Source of the DNA: Methanobacteriaceae archaeon
GTDB taxonomy: Archaea > Methanobacteriota > Methanobacteria > Methanobacteriales > Methanobacteriaceae
Reading direction: 5' to 3'
Length of the DNA stretch: 36,742 bases
Assembly: GCA_027318585.1 (NCBI GenBank)
Contig: DAHVOW010000015.1
Coordinates: 1 to 36,742 of the forward strand
Position numbers and translations under genes: made by a program. Positions 1 to 9,648 of the stretch are shown here, one piece after another. The stretch's first letter is position 1. The number at the start of each line of letters is the position of its first letter. The notes beneath the pieces were generated by a model that saw only the letters and a list, made by a program, of their open reading frames with translations, was not told the DNA's origin and made no database searches.

Positions 1-428
<428 letters not shown>

Positions 429-443
429 AAATGTAATAAAGAT

Positions 444-632
444 TTAGTCTTCAACGTTCACTGCTTCGTTGGGGCACACGTCCATGCATACTTCGCACAG
501 ACTGCAGTCCTCCACGTTCTGGACTACGATTTTATCGCCTTCCAGGATTAACACTTCCATGGGACACACATCCACGCACTCGGCGCAGTCCGCCCCTTCA
601 CATTTGTCTTCGTTAACGGTAACTTTAACCAT
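444..632 (-). CDS. 2[4Fe-4S] ferredoxin, 62 aa
   Basis: A small electron-transfer protein with two cluster motifs. The first is C11-x4-C16-x2-C19-x3-C23-P and the second C43-x2-C46-x2-C49-x3-C53-P; their cysteines would bind two cubane clusters. It has no signal peptide, so it should be cytosolic. The four-residue gap in the first motif is longer than the usual two. It sits between eno and rps2 with 28- and 30-base spacers, so it is probably co-transcribed with ribosomal genes. Its redox partner cannot be told from sequence. Confidence 0.93.
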   Translation of the reverse strand: MVKVTVNEDKCEGADCAECVDVCPMEVLILEGDKIVVQNVEDCSLCEVCMDVCPNEAVNVED

Positions 633-660
633 AATATCATTCCTTAATCTATTTTTTTAG

Positions 661-1917
<1,257 letters not shown>

Positions 1918-1988
1918 AAAAAAACACCTCTATAATCTTGTGGAAAAATAATTGTTTATTTTGGGGTTTTATGGCTAAATAAGGGGGC

Positions 1989-2171
1989 TTAATCGGTGTT
2001 ATGTCGGACTTCCAGGGGTAATACGCCTTCTTTAAGCTCCTGGATAGCGATGTCAATGGGGTCCAGTGAACCAGTCACTTCCACCATTGGCTTGGCTCCC
2101 ATGGAAAGCTGTAAAGCCCTGGCACCAATAATCCTTGCCCTCTCAAAGCGGGTGAGTTTATTGCTGGTCAT
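1989..2171 (-). CDS. rpoK: DNA-directed RNA polymerase subunit K (Rpb6/omega homologue)
   Basis: A 60-residue RNA polymerase assembly subunit. The family core is clear: LTRFERARIIGARALQLSMG followed by DPIDIAIQELKEGVLPLEVR. The length is typical for archaeal RpoK, which lacks the acidic N-terminus of eukaryotic Rpb6. The ATG at 2171 follows a GGAG site. It lies 53 bases downstream of tRNA-Pro and upstream of eno, so its mRNA 5' end may be created by tRNA processing. Confidence 0.97.
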   Translation of the reverse strand: MTSNKLTRFERARIIGARALQLSMGAKPMVEVTGSLDPIDIAIQELKEGVLPLEVRHNTD

Positions 2172-2224
2172 TTTCTTTTTATTCTCCTATGGTTAGGTGA
2201 ATTCTTTTCATTATGAATTTTAAG

Positions 2225-2313
<89 letters not shown>

Positions 2314-2347
2314 GGCTGGGAGGATGGACCAAGCTACCCTACGGCCC

Positions 2348-2515
2348 CTACCACACTTCTACGTGCGCTATAAGCATTCGACGGCAACAGTAACGTTTAA
2401 GGCCCAGATCGTCCAGGACTTTTTTGGAATCCTCTCCATCCTGGACCCTTTTCTGGTACTCGTCGAAGTAGGCGGAGACCACCTTACCACAGCTTAAGCA
2501 TCTTATAGGAATCAT
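2348..2515 (-). CDS. rpoN: DNA-directed RNA polymerase subunit N (Rpb10)
   Basis: A 55-residue zinc-binding RNA polymerase subunit. It begins MIPIRCLSCGKVVS and contains the family-specific CLSCG and RYCCRRM motifs; C6, C9, C43 and C44 form the zinc site. The C-terminus is HVEVW. The stop codon TAG (2350-2348) shares its final G with base 1 of tRNA-Pro, so RNase P cleavage at the tRNA 5' end would cut this mRNA within its stop codon. It lies 38 bases downstream of rps9. Confidence 0.97.
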   Translation of the reverse strand: MIPIRCLSCGKVVSAYFDEYQKRVQDGEDSKKVLDDLGLKRYCCRRMLIAHVEVW

Positions 2516-2553
2516 TATTTCTCACTTTTAATATAAAATAATGGGGTATTAAT

Positions 2554-2955
2554 CTATCGGTAACTCTTCTGTTGACGTGCCCGGGCACCCCGTCCACCAT
2601 ACTTTTTGGACTCTGTCCGGCGGGGGTCTCCCACCAGCATGGTCCGGTCGTACTGGTTGAACTTCTCTTTGAGGTCCATATCTCCGGTCCACTGCACCAG
2701 TCCCTTGGCAATTACCATGCGGGCTGCTTCGGCCTGCCCCATAACTCCTCCACCCACCACGTGGACGTCGATGTCCACCTGGTTCACCAGGTCACCGGCC
2801 AGGGTGAGGGGTTCTTTGATCTTAAGTCGGGCCAGTTCCGGGTCGTAGTATTCTACGGGTCGTTTGTTGATTCGCACCCGGCCCTTTCCTTCCCGGACTT
2901 TGCCCCGGGCAATGGCTGTTTTCCTTTTTCCACTGGTATGGATTACCTTCTTCAT
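2554..2955 (-). CDS. rps9: 30S ribosomal protein uS9
   Basis: Small-subunit head protein whose C-terminal tail reaches the P-site tRNA. It begins MKKVIHTSGKRKTAIARG and ends with the basic SKKYGGRGARARQQKSYR tail; the -KSYR terminus is characteristic. An in-frame GTG nine bases upstream belongs to the AGGTG ribosome site, so the ATG at 2955 (133 residues) is preferred. It follows rpl13 by 20 bases. Confidence 0.96.
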   Translation of the reverse strand: MKKVIHTSGKRKTAIARGKVREGKGRVRINKRPVEYYDPELARLKIKEPLTLAGDLVNQVDIDVHVVGGGVMGQAEAARMVIAKGLVQWTGDMDLKEKFNQYDRTMLVGDPRRTESKKYGGRGARARQQKSYR

Positions 2956-2975
2956 GGTTAACACCTATAATTAAT

Positions 2976-3398
2976 TTAAAATTTAGCCCCCAGTAGTTGG
3001 GATAGTTTTCCCAGTTCCACTGATTTGGCCACGTTCTTAGGCACTGCCTCTTCCACTTGCACCATTTCCTGTCCTTCAAACTCTTGGGGAACACCCAGGT
3101 ATACCTTCAGAGATTTGTAGGCATCACGGCCCTTGGCCTGTTTGTAGGGTAGCATGCCCCGGACCGTACGGCGGAATATGTCATCTGGTCTCCGGGGATA
3201 TTTAGGCCCCATCCTGCGGGGATTGGAGATGCTGGCCCGATCTATTCGTTGTTTGTACTTGGCATAGGCCCAGTCCTTGGTACCGGAGATGATGATCTTC
3301 TCCGCATTGAGGATGGCTATTTCCTCTCCATCCAGGAGTTTCTTGCTGACTACACTGGCCAATCGGCCCAGTATTAGTCCTTCTCCATCGATAATCAT
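2976..3398 (-). CDS. rpl13: 50S ribosomal protein uL13
   Basis: Large-subunit protein of 140 residues. It starts MIIDGEGLILGRLAS and carries the family signatures IDRASISNPRRMGPKYPRRP and FRRTVRGMLPYKQAKGRDAY. An AGGTG site precedes the ATG. Located between rpl18e and rps9, the standard archaeal order eL18-uL13-uS9-RpoN. Confidence 0.97.
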   Translation of the reverse strand: MIIDGEGLILGRLASVVSKKLLDGEEIAILNAEKIIISGTKDWAYAKYKQRIDRASISNPRRMGPKYPRRPDDIFRRTVRGMLPYKQAKGRDAYKSLKVYLGVPQEFEGQEMVQVEEAVPKNVAKSVELGKLSQLLGAKF

Positions 3399-3413
3399 TT
3401 AAATACACCTTCT

Positions 3414-3767
3414 TTATTCAATTATCCGTACCCCACTTCCCTGGGGGTTTTCTTCTAAGAGTTGTTTGATATCCAGGCATTCGCCTCCGGCTCCGATTAT
3501 TTTACGGGCTGCGGATTGGGAGAAGTCCAGGGCCACCACCCGGACCTTGTGGTCCAGGGAGCCGCTTCCCAGCACCTTACCAGGTACCAGCACCGTCTCC
3601 TCGGGGGAGGTGTACCGGTTAATTCGGCTGATGTTTACTTCCGCATTTTGGCGGGTGGGCTTCTCCAGGCGTCGGGCCAGTTCCTTCCACAGGGCGGCCT
3701 CTTCCTGGTATGATTTTTCCTTGAGGATCTGTATGATTTGTGAGATCTGAGGGTTAGTTTTGTTCAT
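3414..3767 (-). CDS. rpl18e: 50S ribosomal protein eL18
   Basis: An archaea/eukaryote-specific large-subunit protein with a uL15-like fold. The 117 residues contain EEAALWKELARRLEKPTR, VLVPGKVLGSGSLDHKVRV and AARKIIGAGGECLDI, which identify the family. The ATG at 3767 follows GGAGG. It lies 17 bases downstream of rpoD. Confidence 0.96.
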   Translation of the reverse strand: MNKTNPQISQIIQILKEKSYQEEAALWKELARRLEKPTRQNAEVNISRINRYTSPEETVLVPGKVLGSGSLDHKVRVVALDFSQSAARKIIGAGGECLDIKQLLEENPQGSGVRIIE

Positions 3768-3784
3768 TTTAAACTTCCTCCATG

Positions 3785-4570
3785 TTATAAAAAGTCTAGG
3801 ATCGTGTCTGCCTTCAGGGATAGTAAATCACAGGCCAGGCTAAGGATTTCCTTGGGTGGGAATGATCCGTCACTTTCGATACGGAATATGAATTTATCCC
3901 GGAGTCCCTCCACAGTTATAGCCTGATTAGGACAGTCTTTGGAGCAGGTGTTACACATGGAACAGTTTTCCAGGTCCACCACTTCGATCTTGTTCTCTTT
4001 TTCATCCAACCGGTACACCGAGCGGGGGCACTGATCAGCGCACAGGCCGCAAGCCTCGCACTTATCCAGGTCGATGGTGATCTGGGGGTAATGCTTGTAG
4101 GCGCAGCTGGTGGTGGGTTGCCATTTGGCGTGTTGGGATCCAGTTCCCAGCTGGGCAATGGCCTCCAGTTCCAACTCCTCTCCTTCCCGGAGTTTCACCA
4201 GGGGGATGGTATCTAAGACTGGTTTGATCTGGGGGTCAGAGGATTTCAGGTCCCCGGAGTACAAAGTCTTCGGTCCTTTACCCTTCAGGGTGAAGGATAC
4301 GCTGCAACGGGAGCAGTAGTCTTCACAGTCACATTCTTCCTGGGGTATCACTACTTCCAGGTCGGTGATGATGGGTACCAGTCCCAGCCGATGGGCCAGG
4401 GCTTCATCGAATATGCGGGCATCGTTTCTGGTAAACTGCACCGTTTCGATGGCCAGGGTGGGTACCTCCACCGTAGCGATCCGCCTCAGGGCGTTGACCA
4501 GGGACACATCAGCCCCTTCAATTGTGAACACCAGTTCCTGGTCGTCCTGGTTTTTGATTTCTATCTCCAT
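3785..4570 (-). CDS. rpoD: DNA-directed RNA polymerase subunit D (Rpb3) with two 4Fe-4S motifs
   Basis: RNA polymerase assembly subunit, partner of RpoL. The alpha-like dimerisation core is seen in ADVSLVNALRRIATVEVPTLA and FDEALAHRLGLVPI. An inserted ferredoxin-like domain has two full cluster motifs, C171-x2-C174-x2-C177-x3-C181 and C203-x2-C206-x2-C209-x3-C213. A separate Cys cluster, C80-C82-C86-C89, looks zinc-like. FeS-bearing RpoD is known in archaea; having both motifs complete is typical of many methanogens. An in-frame GTG three codons upstream (4579) overlaps the weak ribosome site, so ATG 4570 (261 residues) is preferred. It lies between rps11 and rpl18e. Confidence 0.96.
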   Translation of the reverse strand: MEIEIKNQDDQELVFTIEGADVSLVNALRRIATVEVPTLAIETVQFTRNDARIFDEALAHRLGLVPIITDLEVVIPQEECDCEDYCSRCSVSFTLKGKGPKTLYSGDLKSSDPQIKPVLDTIPLVKLREGEELELEAIAQLGTGSQHAKWQPTTSCAYKHYPQITIDLDKCEACGLCADQCPRSVYRLDEKENKIEVVDLENCSMCNTCSKDCPNQAITVEGLRDKFIFRIESDGSFPPKEILSLACDLLSLKADTILDFL

Positions 4571-4593
4571 TCTAGACACATCAATTGGTTTAT

Positions 4594-4989
4594 TTAGACC
4601 CTTCTACCCCGCTTACCGCCGGGCCGTCCCGTTCCATCGTGGGGTACGGGGGTCACGTCCTCAATTTTTCCGATCCTTATTCCAGCCCTTGCCAGGGCCC
4701 GGATGGTTGCCTGGGCTCCTGGTCCTGGGGTACGGGGTCCGTTACCTCCAGGTGCTCTTACCTTTATGTGTAAACCTGTGAATCCTTTTTCTTTAGCGTC
4801 ATCAGCAGCCCGACTGGCTGCTTCCATGGCGGCGAAGGGTGATGATTCCTGTCGGTCGGCACGTACCACCTTACCACCGGACCACTGGGTTATGGTTTCC
4901 GCTCCGGTGAGGTCGGTGATGGTGATGATGGTGTTGTTGAAGGAGGAGTACACATTGGCTACTCCCCATTTTTCTTTTCTTTCAGCCAT
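4594..4989 (-). CDS. rps11: 30S ribosomal protein uS11
   Basis: Small-subunit platform protein near the mRNA exit. The 131 residues include WGVANVYSSFNNTIITITDL, RADRQESSPFAAMEAA, VRAPGGNGPRTPGPGAQAT and the basic PHDGTGRPGGKRGRRV end. AGGTGAT precedes the ATG. It sits in the conserved uS13-uS4-uS11-RpoD order. Confidence 0.98.
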   Translation of the reverse strand: MAERKEKWGVANVYSSFNNTIITITDLTGAETITQWSGGKVVRADRQESSPFAAMEAASRAADDAKEKGFTGLHIKVRAPGGNGPRTPGPGAQATIRALARAGIRIGKIEDVTPVPHDGTGRPGGKRGRRV

Positions 4990-5005
4990 TTATATCACCT
5001 ATTTC

Positions 5006-5536
5006 TTATTCCTTTGCACCCGTTTCCTGTTTGGCGGGTTTTTTTATCTGTTGTTCCATGGGTGAGCCAGGGTAGAATCCTATCTGCTCTTCCTCACCAC
5101 GTTTCACCAGGTAGCCAGGGGAGTTTATTTTCCTACCCTGCATGGCTATGTGTCCGTGGACCACCATGAGACGGGCCTGTTTCACGGTGTGGGCCAGTCC
5201 CTGTTTGTGTACCATGGTTTGTAAGCGTCGGCGGAGCACATCCTCCACCGTCAAATCCAGCACGTCCTCCAGTTTTGAGGATTCGGCCATGATCCCGGAT
5301 CGTATCAGACTGCCCAGGAGCTGTTCTCGTTCCTTCTGGTTCTGGTCACTTTCAGTACCCAAAAGGACACGTGCATCCCTCCGGTAACGGCGGATTTTAG
5401 TCTCGGCCTTCCAGATTTCTTTCTTGTTTTTAAGTCCGTATCTGGATACCAGTCGGTTTTCATCCTTTATCCGGTCAGCGTTCCAGGGGTGGGAGGGTGT
5501 GTCGTAGTTTTTCCTTGATTTTCTTGGATGTCCCAT
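5006..5536 (-). CDS. rps4: 30S ribosomal protein uS4
   Basis: Primary 16S rRNA-binding assembly protein. Begins MGHPRKSRKNYDTPSHPWNA. The S4 RNA-binding domain appears at RRLQTMVHKQGLAHTVKQAR followed by VVHGHIAMQGRKINSPGYLV. At 176 residues it has the usual archaeal length. The start follows GGAGATGATC. It is 15 bases downstream of rps13. Confidence 0.98.
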   Translation of the reverse strand: MGHPRKSRKNYDTPSHPWNADRIKDENRLVSRYGLKNKKEIWKAETKIRRYRRDARVLLGTESDQNQKEREQLLGSLIRSGIMAESSKLEDVLDLTVEDVLRRRLQTMVHKQGLAHTVKQARLMVVHGHIAMQGRKINSPGYLVKRGEEEQIGFYPGSPMEQQIKKPAKQETGAKE

Positions 5537-5551
5537 ATGATCATCTCCTGT

Positions 5552-6007
<456 letters not shown>

Positions 6008-6051
6008 ATCGATTTTCCTCCAAATTCATGTAGATGGTTCTAGCGGATCAT

Positions 6052-6080
6052 CAGTCCCCCACCTTCAGGGAAGGGGTCTG
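6052..6080 (-). promoter_or_regulatory. Stem-loop in the rps13 leader
   Basis: On the coding strand CAG-A-CCC-CTTC, loop CCT, GAAG-GT-GGGG-GA-CTG can fold into an interrupted hairpin about 45 bases upstream of the rps13 start. It lies in an unusually long spacer between tRNA-Ser and rps13. An A/T-rich stretch nearer the tRNA could hold an internal promoter. Function is inferred; it could be a processing site or an autoregulatory leader. Confidence 0.4.
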
Positions 6081-6170
6081 AAACTTTTTACCGGAACCTC
6101 TGATTTTTATTATTTCCAAATCTTACAAATTCCTGCTAATTATAGTTTTAAGGGTTTTCGTAGTTTAGAA

Positions 6171-6261
<91 letters not shown>

Positions 6262-6323
6262 GTGAATAGAATACCCTCTTATTTTTTTTAAGTACTATTA
6301 GTTATGGTAGAAATAGCAGGTTT

Positions 6324-7283
6324 TCACTTCCACATCTGTGGATATGTTCCAGGTTCCATAAAAACCTTTTTTATATCTACCATGATTCCCTGGGAACTGC
6401 GATATATCTCCCCAGAGGAGTGTAAAGTATGACCGGCAGCCACCAGTTCACCCTTCAAAGTCTCCACCCGGACCAGGGCACCCGGCTTAAGGTCCGATGC
6501 CAGGGATAGTATACCCCCGGCGGCCAGATCTGCGCCGTGGCACACCGCATCCACCGCAGAATCACGAACCACCATCAAAGGCAGGTGCATGGCAGCGGCC
6601 TCCATAGGTAACAGACACTCCCGGAGGGGTTTTTCATCACCCTCCTGCCAGGCCACGTAGGCATCGGTCACGTCCTGCAGAGTGTGTAGGGTGTCATCCT
6701 CCTGGAAGGACCCTACCTGGGTACGGCGTAGTTCTGCCATGTGGGCTCCCACTCCCAGGGCCTCTCCTACATCGTGACAGTACTTACGTATGTAGGTACC
6801 GGCTTCACAGCCGATGCGGAAGAGAACCTCCTGGTTTTCTATTTCCAGGATGTGTACGTAGTATATGTTACGGACCCTTAGCTCCCTTTTGACTGCCGAG
6901 CGGAGGGGTGGGGTCTGGAATATTTTTCCAGTGAATTCCTCCAGGATCTTACGCACCCGGGCCTCGGTTACGGGCTGGTGGAGACGCATGAGACACACGT
7001 ACTCCTTGGGTGCGGCGAGTAATAACTGGATAACCCGGGTGGCGACATCCACACCCACTGGCAGCACACCTGTAACCCGGGGGTCCAATGTGCCGCCGTG
7101 GCCGGTTTTCTCCACGTGGAGGATGTTCTTAACCCAGCTGTCCACCTGGTGGGAGGTGGGTCCTGCGGGTTTGTCCAGGTTAATAACTGATTTATGCAGG
7201 TGTTCCTCCATAGGTCGTTCTGCCGGGATACACCCGTATTCAGGGTTGGTTTCGGCGGAGGCCTTATGGAGAAGTTCGGTCAT
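6324..7283 (-). CDS. cbf5: tRNA/rRNA pseudouridine synthase Cbf5 (TruB family)
   Basis: Catalytic subunit of H/ACA ribonucleoproteins; also able to make tRNA pseudouridine 55 in archaea. The 319 residues contain the N-terminal INLDKPAGPTSHQVDSWVK, catalytic motif GHGGTLDP with D67, the substrate-binding segment CEAGTYIRKYCHDVG, and a C-terminal PUA domain from about residue 236 (VCHGADLAAGGILSL). It lies downstream of rpl14e and upstream of tRNA-Ser. Confidence 0.97.
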   Translation of the reverse strand: MTELLHKASAETNPEYGCIPAERPMEEHLHKSVINLDKPAGPTSHQVDSWVKNILHVEKTGHGGTLDPRVTGVLPVGVDVATRVIQLLLAAPKEYVCLMRLHQPVTEARVRKILEEFTGKIFQTPPLRSAVKRELRVRNIYYVHILEIENQEVLFRIGCEAGTYIRKYCHDVGEALGVGAHMAELRRTQVGSFQEDDTLHTLQDVTDAYVAWQEGDEKPLRECLLPMEAAAMHLPLMVVRDSAVDAVCHGADLAAGGILSLASDLKPGALVRVETLKGELVAAGHTLHSSGEIYRSSQGIMVDIKKVFMEPGTYPQMWK

Positions 7284-7317
7284 TGACTTGTCCTCAAATG
7301 TGGCTTAAAAAAGATTT

Positions 7318-7545
7318 TTAAGCCTCGGCTTCTAGTTGTTTGGCTATCTCTTCGGCATCATCAGATTTGAGTTCTAGGGACTCCGTGGTGGGCTCCAGGT
7401 GCTTGATGTTGCACCGGCGGTTCTTGATGGAACCTCCCACTACTTCCACGAATTTTTCATCGATGATCTCCACTATCACACATTTCTGGCCGGCTTCTCT
7501 ACCGGCGGTTTTGATGCATACTCTTCCTACTTCTATTGCTGGCAT
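7318..7545 (-). CDS. rpl14e: 50S ribosomal protein eL14
   Basis: Archaea/eukaryote-specific large-subunit protein of 75 residues with an SH3-like KOW fold: MPAIEVGRVCIKTAGREAGQ, KCVIVEIIDEKFVEV, RRCNIKHLEPT. Two ATGs are adjacent; the second (7545) is preferred because it sits five bases after the GAGGTG site. Its first base overlaps the last base of the cmk TGA stop, indicating translational coupling. Confidence 0.95.
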   Translation of the reverse strand: MPAIEVGRVCIKTAGREAGQKCVIVEIIDEKFVEVVGGSIKNRRCNIKHLEPTTESLELKSDDAEEIAKQLEAEA

Positions 7546-8063
7546 CATATCACCTCTACTGCTTTTTCTATGATCTGGGCCACGCCGGGGGCATCGAACC
7601 TCTCGGTGTTGATGATGAGGTGGTAGACCTCCATATCCCCAATATCCAGGTTATGTATTTCCTGGTAGCGTTTGGCCTCGCTTTTTTCTCTGGTTAATAT
7701 TTCTTCCCGGACCAGCTTGATGGGTTTGTTCTCCCGGTGGCTGATACGGGCGCTGCGGACATCCAGGGGCGCGGTGAGCCAGGTTTTAAGTGGGGCGTCC
7801 ACGAAGTAGGCGGACAGCCTTCCCTCTACAATGAGGTGTTCTGCTTCACCGGCGGCCTGGGCTTGGCGCTGGTCTATTTCACGGTCAATGTCAGTGTTGC
7901 CCTCGGCGAATTTGCTGAAAACTAGAATGTCCATCTTTCTCTCGGCGGCCATCTGACGGAATATGTCTCCGGCGGAGAGGTAGGGGATCCCCAGTTTCTC
8001 AGACAGGATGCTGGCCACGGTACTGGTACCGGTTCCAGCCAATCCTCCGATGGTAATTATCAT
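7545..8063 (-). CDS. cmk: Cytidylate kinase
   Basis: Phosphorylates CMP/dCMP with ATP in pyrimidine nucleotide recycling. The protein starts MIITIGGLAGTGTSTVASIL with its P-loop at residues 7-15, then GDIFRQMA and a C-terminal lid region. The start is ATG 8063, two bases after the rpl34e stop; upstream in-frame codons would overlap rpl34e and have no homology. 172 residues, usual for the short archaeal Cmk. Placed between rpl34e and rpl14e as in related methanogens. Confidence 0.95.
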   Translation of the reverse strand: MIITIGGLAGTGTSTVASILSEKLGIPYLSAGDIFRQMAAERKMDILVFSKFAEGNTDIDREIDQRQAQAAGEAEHLIVEGRLSAYFVDAPLKTWLTAPLDVRSARISHRENKPIKLVREEILTREKSEAKRYQEIHNLDIGDMEVYHLIINTERFDAPGVAQIIEKAVEVI

Positions 8064-8065
8064 AT

Positions 8066-8335
8066 CTATTGGGACCGGGCCTGTTCTTTGAAGACCTTCC
8101 TGGTGCACTCGGTGCAGAGGTAGCCTCCGTAGGGCCGGTTAGGTTTTTTCTTGGATTTGGCTAATTTCCTTATTTGGTAGGGCCTTCCCCGTGGCACTCC
8201 ATGGAGGAGTTTGCCACACTCAGCACACACGTGCTTGGAGGGCTTCTTCTTCTTATAATGGAGGACTGTTTTTCCTCCCGGGGTTTTCTTAAAGGTTCTC
8301 TTATATGATCTGGACCGGTGTCTTAACTGTGGCAT
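8066..8335 (-). CDS. rpl34e: 50S ribosomal protein eL34
   Basis: Archaea/eukaryote-specific zinc-binding large-subunit protein of 89 residues. It begins MPQLRHRSRSYKRTFKKTPG and has two CxxC pairs, HVCAECGKLLHG and YLCTECTRKVF, that would bind zinc. Highly basic. Preceded by a 115-base leader with two hairpins. Confidence 0.96.
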   Translation of the reverse strand: MPQLRHRSRSYKRTFKKTPGGKTVLHYKKKKPSKHVCAECGKLLHGVPRGRPYQIRKLAKSKKKPNRPYGGYLCTECTRKVFKEQARSQ

Positions 8336-8395
8336 TTTAGATCTTTTCCTAATTTTTTTTGTTCGTCATGTATTATTTTGGTGAGTGTAAAACCA

Positions 8396-8435
8396 GGCTC
8401 CCTAGGAGCCCAGTGAGATGGGGATAGTTCTCCCC
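8396..8435 (-). promoter_or_regulatory. Two adjacent hairpins in the rpl34e leader
   Basis: Positions 8396-8410 form GGCTCC-CTA-GGAGCC, a perfect 6-bp stem. Positions 8420-8435 form GGGGA-6nt-TCCCC. Both lie between the DUF106 stop and the rpl34e start. The second is not followed by a T-run on the coding strand. They may be mRNA-stability or feedback elements; this is inferred from structure only. Confidence 0.45.
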
Positions 8436-8450
8436 TATTTAATATTTTAT

Positions 8451-9023
8451 TCACATTCCCCCTTTTAGTCCCAAAAACTTCCTCCAGATTAGGGAGAAGG
8501 CAAAGGAACAGAGGATGTACCATCCCAGCCATTCGATGGCCATCACACCGGCGGGTACGAAGGCCGAGGGGTGGTAGAACATGTGGAATAGTGGCACCAG
8601 CAGGGTGTAGTATGTTATGGATGGTATCACCATGTAGAAGTTGGTTATGGCTGGTACCGTGGCCATCCACCAGAATATGAGGAGTATGGGGACCATGGTT
8701 ACGATCATGGGTTTGAAACTGTTACCCATCATCTCCTGCTGTAGTTTCATGAATTCGGCCTGTTTTTTCTGCATCTTGGCCATGGCTTCCTGGTCACCTG
8801 ATTTCTGGGCGGCCATCATCTCGGACTGGTAGCCCTTCATCTCCTTCTGCAGAAATTCCAGGCGGTCCTGGTCCACCAGTAACTTGTTGGCCAGGGTGAT
8901 GAAGAAGGCCACCACAACGGCAATAATGAACACCGCAACTATAGGGCCCACTGCATTTACAAAGGGCAGGAAGACTGCGTTAAGGGCTCCGAAGATGGGG
9001 TCGGTTATGAATTCTAATACCAT
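8451..9023 (-). CDS. DUF106 membrane protein (archaeal YidC/Oxa1-superfamily insertase)
   Basis: 190 residues with a hydrophobic segment at about 22-46 (AVFIIAVVVAFFITLANKLL), a Met/Gln/Lys-rich amphipathic coil at about 53-98 (QKEMKGYQSEMMAAQ), then helices near 106-128 and 150-182. This layout is that of DUF106 proteins, related to YidC, EMC3 and TMCO1. The likely role is inserting proteins into the cytoplasmic membrane. Its place next to secY and adkA supports a link to protein export. The start follows GAGGAAG. Confidence 0.9.
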   Translation of the reverse strand: MVLEFITDPIFGALNAVFLPFVNAVGPIVAVFIIAVVVAFFITLANKLLVDQDRLEFLQKEMKGYQSEMMAAQKSGDQEAMAKMQKKQAEFMKLQQEMMGNSFKPMIVTMVPILLIFWWMATVPAITNFYMVIPSITYYTLLVPLFHMFYHPSAFVPAGVMAIEWLGWYILCSFAFSLIWRKFLGLKGGM

Positions 9024-9087
9024 TTTTTTCTTCCTCTCAAAGTTTGAGTTTATTTCAAATCCGGTTTTTTTTATTTAACTTCATTGG

Positions 9088-9645
9088 TTAACTTAAAGTT
9101 TCCCGCATCATCTCCACCGCCTCCTCCAGGCGCTGGTTGTGGTTGGGTATGATCTTGACGGTGGCTCCCGTGTAAACTGCGTAGGCCATGGCGGTGGCGC
9201 GGTTCATCTCCTGATGCAAGTTTATGGCTTCCAGACGTTCGGTATCCCGGCTGCGGGTGACGTCAGAGATCCGGCGCATCAGTATTTCATCACCATCAGC
9301 CTCGATGAGGATGAACTGGTCGGGCATAAGGTCCTCCAGGACCCAGCGGGGTAGTCCGGGTAGGAATCCGTTGGGAGTTTTTATGGTGCAGTGGGTGTCC
9401 ACGATTATGTTATTCTCCCGGGAACGTTTCCTTATTTCCTGGGCAGCTTCCATCTGCACCTGTTTCTGCACTTCGGGGTCTAATTTGCGCATGCTGTCCC
9501 TGTGTTTCACCAGGCCCTTGCCCTGGGCTATTTCCAGCATGACATCCCCATAGTTTACCTGGATGTAGTCCAGGTCTTCCAGGGCGTTTTCTAAGACAGT
9601 TGTACTTCCTGATCCAGGTATTCCTGCTACTACCACGACTTTCAT
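9088..9645 (-). CDS. adkA: Archaeal adenylate kinase
   Basis: Catalyses ATP + AMP to 2 ADP. The P-loop GIPGSGSTT is at residues 8-16. Further archaeal AdkA features are VNYGDVMLEIA, IIVDTHCTIKTPNGFLPGLP and the lid RRISDVTRSRDTERL. 185 residues, a size typical of the trimeric archaeal enzyme rather than the bacterial one. The ATG lies three bases after the secY stop, and its ribosome site AGGTGGTGAT is within the secY end. Confidence 0.96.
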   Translation of the reverse strand: MKVVVVAGIPGSGSTTVLENALEDLDYIQVNYGDVMLEIAQGKGLVKHRDSMRKLDPEVQKQVQMEAAQEIRKRSRENNIIVDTHCTIKTPNGFLPGLPRWVLEDLMPDQFILIEADGDEILMRRISDVTRSRDTERLEAINLHQEMNRATAMAYAVYTGATVKIIPNHNQRLEEAVEMMRETLS

Positions 9646-9648
9646 CTT

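Noticed and set aside
6045..6090. C/D box guide RNA in the rps13 leader (TGATGA and CTGA are present)
   Set aside because: The order and spacing of the boxes do not fit: 11 bases lie between the CTGA and TGATGA, and no closing D box follows.
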